The notes under the pieces: model-generated
What the model saw: only the letters and a program-made list of their open reading frames with translations
Told to the model about the DNA's origin: nothing
Database searches by the model: none
Part shown: one piece after another, positions 1 to 8,422 of the stretch
Layout: the number at the start of each line of letters is the position of its first letter
How positions within the stretch are numbered: the first letter of the stretch is position 1
Source: Pseudomonas putida
Lineage (GTDB): Bacteria; Pseudomonadota; Gammaproteobacteria; Pseudomonadales; Pseudomonadaceae
Direction of reading: 5' to 3'
Length of the DNA stretch: 64,000 nucleotides
Assembly: GCF_028682395.1 (NCBI RefSeq)
Contig: NZ_JANHLC010000003.1
Span: 186,001 to 250,000, forward strand
Program-made: the position numbers and the translations under genes

Positions 1-17
1 TGTTCAAATCGAATCAT
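1..17 (-). CDS. ftsE: FtsE, first codons only (cut by window edge)
   Basis: Reading down the minus strand from 17, ATG opens M-I-R-F-E, which is how Pseudomonas FtsE (the ATPase of the FtsEX divisome complex) begins. The ATG overlaps the stop of ftsY, and ftsY-ftsE-ftsX is the usual order. Only five codons are visible, so the call rests on this short match plus position. Confidence 0.6.
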
Positions 18-1504
18 GAACGCTCCCGCTCGGCGAATAGGGCCTGAACGAAGGGTTCGGCCTCAAAGGTACGCAGATCGTCGATGCCTTCGCCGACACC
101 GATATAACGGATCGGCAAGCCGAACTGCTTGGCCAGGGCGAAAATCACCCCGCCCTTGGCCGTGCCGTCGAGCTTAGTCAATGCCAGGCCGGTCAGTTGA
201 ACAGTCTGGTTGAATTGCTTGGCCTGGTTGATCGCGTTCTGCCCGGTGCCAGCATCGAGGACCAGCAGCACTTCATGGGGCGCGTCCGCGTCGAGCTTGC
301 CGATGACCCGGCGCACCTTTTTCAGTTCTTCCATCAGGTTGTCTTTGGTGTGCAGGCGACCGGCGGTATCGGCGATCAGCACATCGATGCCACGGGCCTT
401 GGCGGCCTGCACGGCATCGAAGATCACCGAAGCCGAATCGGCACCGGTGTGCTGGGCGATTACCGGGATCTGGTTGCGCTCGCCCCAGACCTGCAACTGC
501 TCGACCGCCGCCGCACGGAAGGTATCGCCTGCGGCGAGCATGACTTTCTTGCCTTCGAGCTGGAGCTTTTTCGCCAATTTGCCGATGGTGGTGGTCTTGC
601 CAGCGCCATTGACGCCGACCACCAGGATGACGAACGGCTTGTTCTGGGACACGATCTTCAGCGGTTGTTCGACCGGCTTGAGCAGGGTCGCCAGCTCCGC
701 CTGCAGGGAGGTGTACAGGGCATCGCTGTCGGTCAGTTGCTTGCGCGCGACCTTCTGGGTCAGGCTCTGGATGATCACACTCGTGGCTTCGACCCCGACG
801 TCGGCGGTCAGCAGCCGGGTTTCAATTTCTTCGAGCAGGTCATCATCGATGGCTTTCTTGCCCAGGAACAGGCTGGCCATGCCTTCGCCAATACTGGCGC
901 TGGTTTTCGACAACCCTTGTTTCAGGCGGGCGAAAAAGCCACTTTTGGCAGCCTCGCTGCTGACGACGGGCTCCGGGCTCGGCATCGCCACGACAGCGCT
1001 GGCTACTGGAGCAGGGGTTGGAGCCGGCGCTTGAGCAGCTACAGGCGCTGGCGTCGGCACAATAACCGGTTCCAGCACGGCTCCGACAACCGGTTCCGGC
1101 GCCGGAGCGTCAGGCTCGACACTCGCCGCTTCAAGCGCAAGCACCGGTTCGGCAACCGGGGCGGCGACCTCGACGACCGGCTCGATAGCCGGGATCGCTG
1201 GCGTGATATGCGGTGCCGTATCGTCCTCGACCAGGGCCACCGGCTCTTCGGCGACCGGCAGGGTCAGCCAGGGCTGGGCAGCTACCGGCTCGTCCACCTT
1301 GGGCGTCGATTCTGCCACCGGGCTTTGCAACGGGGGTTCAGGCAGCGTCACCGCGGCTTCGGCCAGCACTGCAGGCTCGGCATCGAGCGGGGGCCGGGCA
1401 GGCTCGGCGACGGTTTCCTGCGGCTTCTTGCGCAGCCATCCGAACAGGCCTTTCTTCTCGCCAGCCGCGGCTGGGGTTTTCTTGTCGTCGTTGGAACCAA
1501 ACAT
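14..1504 (-). CDS. ftsY: Signal recognition particle receptor FtsY
   Basis: GTPase receptor that docks SRP-ribosome complexes at the inner membrane for co-translational insertion. The 496-residue protein starts with a lysine-rich tip, then a long Ala/Pro/Glu/Val-rich acidic A domain (about residues 30-180, low complexity and typically variable), then the NG domain. GTPase motifs visible are GVNGAGKTTTIGKLA (P-loop), DTFRAAAVEQL, DTAGRLHTKDNL and TKLDGTAKGG, and the C-terminal GVGEGIDDLRTFE is diagnostic. It is transcribed away from the M16 protease pair and overlaps ftsE at its stop. Confidence 0.97.
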   Translation of the reverse strand: MFGSNDDKKTPAAAGEKKGLFGWLRKKPQETVAEPARPPLDAEPAVLAEAAVTLPEPPLQSPVAESTPKVDEPVAAQPWLTLPVAEEPVALVEDDTAPHITPAIPAIEPVVEVAAPVAEPVLALEAASVEPDAPAPEPVVGAVLEPVIVPTPAPVAAQAPAPTPAPVASAVVAMPSPEPVVSSEAAKSGFFARLKQGLSKTSASIGEGMASLFLGKKAIDDDLLEEIETRLLTADVGVEATSVIIQSLTQKVARKQLTDSDALYTSLQAELATLLKPVEQPLKIVSQNKPFVILVVGVNGAGKTTTIGKLAKKLQLEGKKVMLAAGDTFRAAAVEQLQVWGERNQIPVIAQHTGADSASVIFDAVQAAKARGIDVLIADTAGRLHTKDNLMEELKKVRRVIGKLDADAPHEVLLVLDAGTGQNAINQAKQFNQTVQLTGLALTKLDGTAKGGVIFALAKQFGLPIRYIGVGEGIDDLRTFEAEPFVQALFAERERS

Positions 1505-1869
1505 GGAGGACGGCTATCTCAAGGTGGCAACGCGCCCAGAGGGCACGTCGGCAAATAATTTTCGGTGCACAACTGACTGCATTTCCTGCAGCTCGTTCAT
1601 GCGCAACATGCTGTACGGAGTGCCAAGGCACTTTCAAAAACTTTCAAAAAAACGCTTTACCCAGGGACTGGTCGGGCAACGTCGGCGAAAGTGCAGAGTT
1701 TACCGGGATAAACAGCGGTAATCAGCCACCTACTCCAGACTCGGATCAAACAGGGTCAATACCCGCCTGCTTGATAGACGTGGCCGCCAGTAAAACGGAT
1801 CAGTATCCTAGCACCTCCTCGCCCGCCGACGCTAAGACCACGCGGGCAGCCCTACAGGTTTGAATACGT
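1505..1869. other. Divergent intergenic region, ftsY / M16 protease
   Basis: No convincing gene lies in these 365 bases. The stretch must hold the divergent promoters of ftsY (minus) and the protease operon (plus). A short direct repeat, CTTTCAAAAA twice in tandem, sits near 1630-1650. I see no clean intrinsic terminator or known riboswitch. Confidence 0.5.
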
Positions 1870-3225
1870 ATGAATGCTCTAGCCCGCCGTGCCGCTGGCC
1901 TGTTGCTCAGCACGCTCTGTCTGCCCCTCGCAGCCCTGGCTGCCGACCCTCAACCGACCCATGAATTCACCCTCGACAATGGCCTCAAGGTCATTGTGCG
2001 CGAAGACCATCGCGCGCCCGTGGTGGTGTCGCAGGTCTGGTACAAGGTGGGCTCCAGCTACGAAACCCCAGGCCAGACCGGCCTGTCCCACGCCCTCGAA
2101 CACATGATGTTCAAGGGCAGCGCCAAGGTCGGCCCGGGCGAGGCCTCGCTGATCCTGCGCGACCTGGGCGCCGAGGAAAACGCCTTTACCAGCGATGACT
2201 ACACCGCCTATTACCAGGTGCTGGCCCGCGACCGCCTGCCCGTGGCCCTGGAGCTGGAAGCCGACCGCATGGCCAGCCTGCGCCTGCCGCCGGACGAGTT
2301 CAGCCGCGAAATCGAAGTGATCAAGGAAGAACGGCGCCTGCGCACCGAAGACAAGCCCATGGGCAAGGCCTATGAACGCTTCAAGGCGATGGCCTACCCG
2401 GCCAGCGGTTATCACACGCCGACCATCGGCTGGATGGCCGACCTGGAGCGGATGAACGTCGAAGAACTGCGCCACTGGTATGAAGCCTGGTACACCCCCA
2501 ACAACGCTACCCTGGTGGTGGTGGGCGATGTGACCCCGGAAGAAGTCAAAACCCTGGCCCAACGCTATTTCGGCGCCATTCCCAAGCGCGTCGTACCACC
2601 GGCCAAGATCCCCCGCGAACTGGCCGAGCCCGGAGAACGCCTGCTGACCCTGCATGTGCGCACCCAACTGCCCAGCCTGATGTTCGGCTTCAACGTCCCG
2701 GGCATCGCGACCGCCGAAGACCCGCGCATGGTCAACGCCCTGCGCCTGATCTCGGCACTGCTGGACGGCGGCTACAGCGCCCGCATGCCGACTCAACTGG
2801 AGCGCGGCGAAGAGCTGATCTCCGGCGGTTCCTCAGGCTATGACGCCTTCGCCCGCGGCGACAGCCTGTTCATGCTGACCGCGACCCCCAACAGCCAGAA
2901 AAAAGTCACCATGGCCCAGACCGAAGCCGGGCTCTGGCGCCTGCTCGACCAACTGAAAACCACCCCGCCGACCGCAGAAGAGCTGGAGCGGGTCCGCGCC
3001 CAGGTCATTGCCGGCCTGGTCTTCCAGCGCGACTCGATCACGAGCCAAGCCACCACCATTGGCCAGCTGGAAACCGTTGGCCTGTCCTGGAAGCTGATGG
3101 ACAACGAGCTGGCCGAGCTGGCGAAGGTCACCCCAGCGGATATCCAGCAGGCGGCCCGTACCTATTTCACCCGCGAGCGTCTCAGCGTCGCCCATGTCTT
3201 GCCCGAGGAGACAGCTCATGAGTGA
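1870..3225 (+). CDS. M16 family zinc metallopeptidase (catalytic partner)
   Basis: Periplasmic or membrane-associated insulinase-type peptidase of 451 residues. A signal peptide (MNALARRAAGLLLSTLCLPLAALA) is followed by the inverted zinc motif HxxEH in GLSHALEHMMFKGS, with the distal glutamate in the EENAFTSDDYTAYY region that follows. Gene length and the tandem partner downstream match paired M16 peptidases in which one member is catalytic and the other structural. The downstream gene overlaps this stop by 8 bases with its own Shine-Dalgarno, implying translational coupling. Confidence 0.9.
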   Translation: MNALARRAAGLLLSTLCLPLAALAADPQPTHEFTLDNGLKVIVREDHRAPVVVSQVWYKVGSSYETPGQTGLSHALEHMMFKGSAKVGPGEASLILRDLGAEENAFTSDDYTAYYQVLARDRLPVALELEADRMASLRLPPDEFSREIEVIKEERRLRTEDKPMGKAYERFKAMAYPASGYHTPTIGWMADLERMNVEELRHWYEAWYTPNNATLVVVGDVTPEEVKTLAQRYFGAIPKRVVPPAKIPRELAEPGERLLTLHVRTQLPSLMFGFNVPGIATAEDPRMVNALRLISALLDGGYSARMPTQLERGEELISGGSSGYDAFARGDSLFMLTATPNSQKKVTMAQTEAGLWRLLDQLKTTPPTAEELERVRAQVIAGLVFQRDSITSQATTIGQLETVGLSWKLMDNELAELAKVTPADIQQAARTYFTRERLSVAHVLPEETAHE

Positions 3226-4708
3226 GCGTAAACGTCCACCCGTCGCCCTGCTTGGCCTGGCGGTCGTCGCCCTGGCCGCAGCCATCGGCTTCTATATCGC
3301 CGGTTCGCAATCGTCCAACGCCGGCCAGACCCTCGATCAGGCCAAGTCCGCCAACAAGCTGCAATCACTGGCTGAGCTCGACGGCAAGGCCCCAAGCCGC
3401 CGCGAGCTGAATGTACAGACCTGGAACACCGCCGAAGGCGCCAAGGTGCTGTTTGTCGAAGCCCACGAACTGCCGATGTTCGACCTGCGCCTGACCTTCG
3501 CCGCGGGCAGCAGCCAGGACCAGGACGCGCCCGGCCTGGCCCTGCTGACCAACGCCATGCTTAACGAAGGCGTGGCCGGCAAGGATGTCGGCGCCATCGC
3601 CGAAGGCTTCGAAGGCCTGGGCGCGGATTTCGGCAACGGCGCCTACCGCGATATGGCTGTGACGTCGCTGCGCAGCCTGAGCACGCCCGACAAACGCGAA
3701 CCAGCCCTCAAGCTGTTCGCCGAAGTCGTCGGCAAGCCGACCTTCCCTGCCGATTCACTGGCACGTATCAAGAACCAGTTGCTGGCCGGCTTCGAGTACC
3801 AGAAACAAAACCCCGGCAAACTCGCCGGCCTCGAACTGTTCAAGCGCCTGTATGGCGACCACCCCTACGCCCATGCCAGCGACGGCACGGCGCAAAGCAT
3901 CCCGGCGATCAGCGCGGCGCAACTGCGCGACTTCCATAACCGCGCCTATGCCGCCGGCAACGCCGTGATTGCCTTGGTCGGCGACCTGGACCGTAGCCAG
4001 GCCGAAGCCATCGCCGCCCAGGTCTCCGCAGCACTGCCCAAGGGCCCGGCCCTGGCCAAGATTGGCCAGCCACAGGAACCCAAGGCCAGCGTCAGCCATA
4101 TCGAGTTCCCGTCCAAGCAGACCACCCTCCTGCTCGCGCAGCTGGGCATCGATCGTACCGACCCGGATTACGCCGCCTTGTCCCTGGGCAACCAGATCCT
4201 CGGCGGCGGCGGCTTCGGCACTCGCCTGATGAGCGAAGTGCGCGAGAAACGCGGCCTGACCTACGGCGTCTACTCGGGCTTCAGCCCGATGCAGGCCCGT
4301 GGCCCGTTCACGATCAATCTGCAGACCCGTGCGGAAATGAGCGAAGGCACCCTCAAGCTGGTCGAGCAGGTGTTTGCCGACTACCTCAAGACCGGTCCGA
4401 CCCAGAAAGAACTCGACGACGCCAAGCGCGAACTGGCCGGCAGCTTCCCGCTGTCGACCGCGAGCAATGCCGATATCGTCGGTCAACTGGGGGCCATGGG
4501 CTTCTACAATCTGCCGCTGAGCTACCTGGAAGACTTTATGCGCCAGTCCCAGGCGCTGGATATCGAGCAGGTCAAGGCCGCCCTGAACAAGCACCTGAGC
4601 GCCGACAAAATGGTCGTGGTGACCGCCGGTCCGACCGTGCCCCAGAAACCCCTGCCACCGCCCACCGACACACCTGCCGAGCAACCCCTCGGCGTTCCGG
4701 AGCACTAA
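3218..4708 (+). CDS. M16 family peptidase-like protein, non-catalytic partner
   Basis: 496 residues. I chose the ATG at 3218 over an in-frame upstream start at 3194 because GAGGAG lies just ahead of it and it overlaps the upstream stop by only 8 bases. A single N-terminal transmembrane/signal-anchor segment (VALLGLAVVALAAAIGFYIA) precedes two M16 domains. The HxxEH zinc motif is absent at the expected site (EAHELPMFDLRLTFAAGS), while the C-terminal arginine/tyrosine region (TRLMSEVREKRGLTYGVYSG) of non-catalytic subunits is kept. It probably forms a heterodimer with the upstream peptidase. Confidence 0.88.
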   Translation: MSERKRPPVALLGLAVVALAAAIGFYIAGSQSSNAGQTLDQAKSANKLQSLAELDGKAPSRRELNVQTWNTAEGAKVLFVEAHELPMFDLRLTFAAGSSQDQDAPGLALLTNAMLNEGVAGKDVGAIAEGFEGLGADFGNGAYRDMAVTSLRSLSTPDKREPALKLFAEVVGKPTFPADSLARIKNQLLAGFEYQKQNPGKLAGLELFKRLYGDHPYAHASDGTAQSIPAISAAQLRDFHNRAYAAGNAVIALVGDLDRSQAEAIAAQVSAALPKGPALAKIGQPQEPKASVSHIEFPSKQTTLLLAQLGIDRTDPDYAALSLGNQILGGGGFGTRLMSEVREKRGLTYGVYSGFSPMQARGPFTINLQTRAEMSEGTLKLVEQVFADYLKTGPTQKELDDAKRELAGSFPLSTASNADIVGQLGAMGFYNLPLSYLEDFMRQSQALDIEQVKAALNKHLSADKMVVVTAGPTVPQKPLPPPTDTPAEQPLGVPEH

Positions 4709-5313
4709 TGGCCAGTCCATCGGCAAAAAACAAGGCGCATCACGGCATCGGCCAGTTGCGCATCATCGGCGGCGAATGGCGCAGCCGACGCTTGAACTTC
4801 CCTGACGGGCCGGGCCTGCGTCCGACCCCGGATCGCGTACGCGAAACCCTGTTCAACTGGCTGGCACCGTATGTGGCCGGGGCACGGGTCCTGGACCCGT
4901 TTGCCGGTAGCGGCGCGCTATTTCTCGAAGCCCTGTCGCGCGGCGCCAGCGCGGGCCTGGCCCTGGACAGTAATGGCATGGCTATTTCCAGCCTGCGCGA
5001 GCACCTTGGCACGCTGCGCTGCAGCGTCGGCCAGGTCCAGCAAACCGACGCCCTGCGCTATCTCGAAGCGCAGCCAGCAACGGCCTTCGACCTGGTGTTC
5101 CTCGATCCGCCGTTCAACCAGAACCTGCTGCCCGCCACCTGTGCGCTGCTGGAAGAGCGCCAGTGGCTAGCTGACGACGCCTGGGTCTATACCGAAAGCG
5201 AAACCCCACCCTCGACCCTCGGCCTGCCAGGCAACTGGCGCCTGCATCGGGAGAAAAAGGCCGGCCAGGTCTACTACGCCCTGTGGCAACGCAGCGCGCC
5301 GACCAACGGCTAA
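4708..5313 (+). CDS. rsmD: 16S rRNA (guanine(966)-N2)-methyltransferase RsmD
   Basis: SAM-dependent methyltransferase that makes m2G966 in 16S rRNA. The 201-residue protein has the family start region LRIIGGEWRSRRLNFPDGPG followed by LRPTPDRVRETLFNWL, the SAM loop LDPFAGSGALFLEALSRGA and the catalytic DPPF motif in VFLDPPFNQNLL. The ATG overlaps the preceding TAA by one base, so it is co-transcribed with the M16 pair. Length matches the family. Confidence 0.95.
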   Translation: MASPSAKNKAHHGIGQLRIIGGEWRSRRLNFPDGPGLRPTPDRVRETLFNWLAPYVAGARVLDPFAGSGALFLEALSRGASAGLALDSNGMAISSLREHLGTLRCSVGQVQQTDALRYLEAQPATAFDLVFLDPPFNQNLLPATCALLEERQWLADDAWVYTESETPPSTLGLPGNWRLHREKKAGQVYYALWQRSAPTNG

Positions 5314-5348
5314 GCCCTCAGGCGTTTAAAAAAAGCAGCGCACCCCAT

Positions 5349-5398
5349 GGTCTCGTTGTGGCAACGTATGTCAGAGAATGACCTGCGACAACGAGACC
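5349..5398. promoter_or_regulatory. 11-bp inverted repeat upstream of hydrolase start
   Basis: GGTCTCGTTGT at 5349-5359 is exactly complementary to ACAACGAGACC at 5388-5398, with a 28-base loop. The right arm ends 4 bases before the GTG start of the hydrolase, so it could be an operator or an mRNA hairpin across the ribosome-binding region. Function is inferred only. Confidence 0.5.
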
Positions 5399-5402
5399 CA
5401 CC

Positions 5403-6413
5403 GTGCCCACTTCGCCTGCCCCATCCCCTACTCTGTTCACCCCGGCCCTAGGCCTTGGCAACCCGCATTTGCAGACGCTGTGGGGCCCGCTGTGGCGCAA
5501 ACGCAGTGACCTGCCCCGGCAGCGCGAACGCTTGTGGCTGGCTGACGGCGACTTTCTCGATCTCGACTGGCATGGCCCCCACGACGCCGAGCAGCCACTG
5601 GTCCTGGTGCTGCACGGCCTGACCGGCTCATCCCACTCGCCCTACGTGATCGGCCTGCAACAAGCACTGGCCGCACAAGGCTGGGCCAGCGTAGCGCTGA
5701 ACTGGCGCGGCTGCTCTGGCGAGCCGAACCTGCTACCGCGCAGCTATCACTCCGGCGCCAGCGAAGACCTGGCCGCCGTGATCGAGCACCTACGGACCCA
5801 ACGCCCCCTGGCACCGCTGTTCGCCGTTGGCTATTCCCTGGGCGGCAATGTGCTGCTCAAGCACCTGGGCGAAACCGGCAGCAATAGCACCTTACAGGGC
5901 GCCGTGGCGGTCTCGGTGCCATTTCGCCTGGACCAGTGCGCAGACCGTATTGGCCAAGGCTTCTCCAAGGTCTATCAGGCGCACTTCATGCGCGAGATGC
6001 TGGCCTACATCAAGGACAAGCAGCGCCAGTTCCAACATGACGGCCGCGCCGATGGCCTGGCGACCCTCAGCGCCCTGGGCCCGTTGGACAATATGCGCAC
6101 CTTCTGGGACTTCGACGGCCGCGTGACCGCGCCCTTGCACGGCTATCGGGATGCCGAGGATTACTACCGTCGCGCCTCCAGCCGCTATTTTCTGGGCGCC
6201 ATTCGCACACCCACGCTGATTATCCAGGCCGCCGACGATCCTTTTGTCTTCAGCCACAGCTTGCCCCAGGCCGCTGAGCTATCGCCCAGCACCCAGTTCG
6301 AGTTACAGGCCCGGGGTGGGCATGTCGGATTTGTCGACGGCACCCTGCGCCAGCCCGGCTACTATCTTGAGCGACGGATTCCCGCCTGGCTGGCCGGTGC
6401 GCGCCATGACTGA
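5403..6413 (+). CDS. YheT-like alpha/beta-fold hydrolase
   Basis: 336-residue cytosolic alpha/beta hydrolase of the YheT/ABHD1-3 type. The N-terminus (NPHLQTLWGPLWRKR) is the family hallmark. LVLVLHGLTGSSHSPY forms the oxyanion region, GYSLGGNVLLKHLGE holds the nucleophilic serine, ADDPFV the acid, and GGHVGFVDG the histidine. The GTG start at 5403 directly follows an inverted repeat; no strong Shine-Dalgarno is visible. The downstream regulator gene overlaps its stop by 8 bases. The substrate is unknown. Confidence 0.85.
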   Translation: MPTSPAPSPTLFTPALGLGNPHLQTLWGPLWRKRSDLPRQRERLWLADGDFLDLDWHGPHDAEQPLVLVLHGLTGSSHSPYVIGLQQALAAQGWASVALNWRGCSGEPNLLPRSYHSGASEDLAAVIEHLRTQRPLAPLFAVGYSLGGNVLLKHLGETGSNSTLQGAVAVSVPFRLDQCADRIGQGFSKVYQAHFMREMLAYIKDKQRQFQHDGRADGLATLSALGPLDNMRTFWDFDGRVTAPLHGYRDAEDYYRRASSRYFLGAIRTPTLIIQAADDPFVFSHSLPQAAELSPSTQFELQARGGHVGFVDGTLRQPGYYLERRIPAWLAGARHD

Positions 6414-7266
6414 GGAACAGGGCGAGCACATTCGCTTCTGGCAAACACCACCTCTGGCGGGCGTCGAGTTGCTGGCCGCTCGCTATATCGAGCAACGCTT
6501 TGTCCCCCATGTCCACGACGGCTATGTCATCGGCATGATCGTCGCCGGCGCCCAGGGCTATCGCTATCGGGGCGCCGAGCACCTGGCCGGTGCCGGGACC
6601 GTAGTCCTGATCAATCCCGACGAAGTCCACACCGGCTACAAGGGCCATGATGCCGGCTGGCATTACCGCGCCTTCTATCCGGACAACGAACTGATCTTCG
6701 GGCTGCTCGCCGAGTTGGAGCTGCCCACCCAGCACCTGCCGACATTTGGCGCCACCCTGTGCCATGACCCGGACCTGGTCAGCGGCCTGCGCCAGTTGCA
6801 CCAATTGCTTGAAGGCCCTGCTGCACCACTGCAGCAACAGACCGCCTGGCGTGAAGTCATGCTGACCCTGCTGCAACGTCATGCTGCGGTGCCCGCCCCC
6901 AATGCCCCTGGGCAGGAGCATCGCGCCGTCGGGCTGGCCAAGGAGCTGCTGCGCGCACGCTTGAGCGCGCCACCCAGCCTCGAAGAACTGGCCGCGGCGG
7001 TCAACCTCTCGCCGTTCCATTTCGCCCGGGTGTTTCGCCGCGCGACCGGCATGCCACCCCATACCTGGCTGCTCCAGCAACGCATCGCCCAGGCCCGCGC
7101 CCTGCTGCGCAGTGGCTGCCTGCCCCTGGATGTGGCCACCCATCTGGGATTTGCCGACCAGAGCCATCTCAATCGCCAGTTCAAGCAGGTCTATGGCGTA
7201 GGACCCGGCGCCTATCGGGCCGCCAGCGCAAGATCGTCCAAGACAGCGGCGGATCTAACTTCCTAA
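6406..7266 (+). CDS. AraC family transcriptional regulator
   Basis: 286 residues. I chose the ATG at 6406, which overlaps the hydrolase stop, because the open frame further upstream runs deep into the hydrolase gene. The N-terminal cupin (AraC_binding) domain includes HVHDGYVIGMIVAGAQGYRYRG and INPDEVHTG; the C-terminal double helix-turn-helix includes SLEELAAAVNLSPFHFARVF and HLGFADQSHLNRQFK. Its position 25 bases ahead of azlCD suggests that it regulates amino acid export. Confidence 0.9.
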   Translation: MTEEQGEHIRFWQTPPLAGVELLAARYIEQRFVPHVHDGYVIGMIVAGAQGYRYRGAEHLAGAGTVVLINPDEVHTGYKGHDAGWHYRAFYPDNELIFGLLAELELPTQHLPTFGATLCHDPDLVSGLRQLHQLLEGPAAPLQQQTAWREVMLTLLQRHAAVPAPNAPGQEHRAVGLAKELLRARLSAPPSLEELAAAVNLSPFHFARVFRRATGMPPHTWLLQQRIAQARALLRSGCLPLDVATHLGFADQSHLNRQFKQVYGVGPGAYRAASARSSKTAADLTS

Positions 7267-7291
7267 GCTGCGGGCCATAAGGAGACGCCCC

Positions 7292-7996
7292 ATGGCCCGC
7301 AAGCAACTCTTTACCCAAGGTATTCGCGACAGCCTGGCAATGGCGGTGGGCATCCTGCCGTTCGCCCTGATCTTTGGCACACTGGCCGGCGCCGCCGGAC
7401 TGGATCTGTGGCAGGCAAGTGGGATGTCGCTGCTGGTCTATGCCGGCTCCGCACAACTGATCGCCCTTAGCCTGCTCGGCACAGGCACCAGTGTCGCAGT
7501 GATTCTATTGACGACCCTGATCGTCAATCTGCGCCATGTGCTCTACAGCGCCACCCTGCAACCCCACGTCAGCCAATTGCCGCAGCGCTGGCGCATCCTG
7601 CTGGCGTTCTGGCTGACCGACGAAACCTTTGCCGTGGCCCAGCGCTTCTACCTGACACATGGCGATAAGCCACAAGCCCATTGGTACTGGCTGGGCGTGG
7701 CCAGCGCGTTGTATGCCTGCTGGGTCGGCAGCTCAATCATCGGGGTGCTGTTCGCCCAAGTGGTGCCCGACATGGCCCACTGGGGCCTGGAGTTCGCCAT
7801 GCTCGCGACCTTTATCGGCATTGTCGTGCCGCTGTTGCGCAGCCAGCCACAAATCGCCGCGGCACTCACCGCAGGCGCTGTGGCCCTGCTCAGCCATGCC
7901 TGGCCCTACAAACTGGGGCTGATGGCTGCGGCGTTCACCGGCATCGCCATCGGCGTACTATTGGAATGGCTGGCAGGCCGGGAGCAACAGCCATGA
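7292..7996 (+). CDS. azlC: AzlC family branched-chain amino acid export permease
   Basis: Large subunit of the AzlCD exporter, 234 residues with several hydrophobic helices and the family stretch AMAVGILPFALIFGTLAGAAG near the N-terminus. AGGAGACGCC ahead of the ATG is a good ribosome-binding site. azlD starts inside its stop codon. The adjacent AraC regulator is the likely controller. Export of branched-chain amino acids is known for the family; the actual substrate here is not shown by sequence. Confidence 0.9.
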   Translation: MARKQLFTQGIRDSLAMAVGILPFALIFGTLAGAAGLDLWQASGMSLLVYAGSAQLIALSLLGTGTSVAVILLTTLIVNLRHVLYSATLQPHVSQLPQRWRILLAFWLTDETFAVAQRFYLTHGDKPQAHWYWLGVASALYACWVGSSIIGVLFAQVVPDMAHWGLEFAMLATFIGIVVPLLRSQPQIAAALTAGAVALLSHAWPYKLGLMAAAFTGIAIGVLLEWLAGREQQP

Positions 7997-8322
7997 ACGC
8001 CTGGTGGCTGATCCTGGGGATGGCAGGCATTACCTTTGTGTTGCGCTACAGCCTGTTTGCCTGGCCCGATCTGCGCTTCCCGCCCATGGTGCGCCAAGGC
8101 CTGCACTATGTGCCGACCGCCGTGCTGACGGCCATTGTCGTGCCCGGCCTGCTGCTGCCCGACGGCCAACACTGGGCGCTAGCGCTGGACAACGCCTATT
8201 TGCTGGCCGGGCTCGCAGCCATCCTGATCGCCGCGCTGACCCGCCACCTGCTGGCGACCATCGGCGGCAGCCTGCTGGTGTTCTTCATGCTGCGCTGGAT
8301 ACTCGGGCAATTGCCAATCTGA
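7993..8322 (+). CDS. azlD: AzlD domain-containing small transporter subunit
   Basis: 109-residue membrane protein beginning MNAWWLILGMAGITFVLRYS, with PPMVRQGLHYVPTAVLTAIV typical of AzlD. The ATG at 7993 overlaps the azlC stop (ATGA), the usual coupling of the two subunits. Three to four hydrophobic helices are apparent. A bidirectional terminator follows. Confidence 0.9.
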   Translation: MNAWWLILGMAGITFVLRYSLFAWPDLRFPPMVRQGLHYVPTAVLTAIVVPGLLLPDGQHWALALDNAYLLAGLAAILIAALTRHLLATIGGSLLVFFMLRWILGQLPI

Positions 8323-8363
8323 ATGGCCGCGCCGACACAGAGCGCTCCCACAAACCCGAGGCA

Positions 8364-8404
8364 TAAAAAAACGCCCCCGACCGCAAGGCCGGGGGCGTTT
8401 TTAT
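8364..8404. terminator. Bidirectional intrinsic terminator, azlD / typA
   Basis: A-tract, stem ACGCCCCCGACC / GGCCGGGGGCGT-type GC-rich hairpin with a CGCAA loop, then T-tract. It serves both convergent units, azlCD on plus and typA on minus. Confidence 0.92.
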
Positions 8405-8422
8405 TCAGCCGGAACTAAAGAC

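Noticed and set aside
197..1558. Large plus-strand frames opposite ftsY
   Set aside because: Antisense shadow of a high-GC gene; no recognisable domains.
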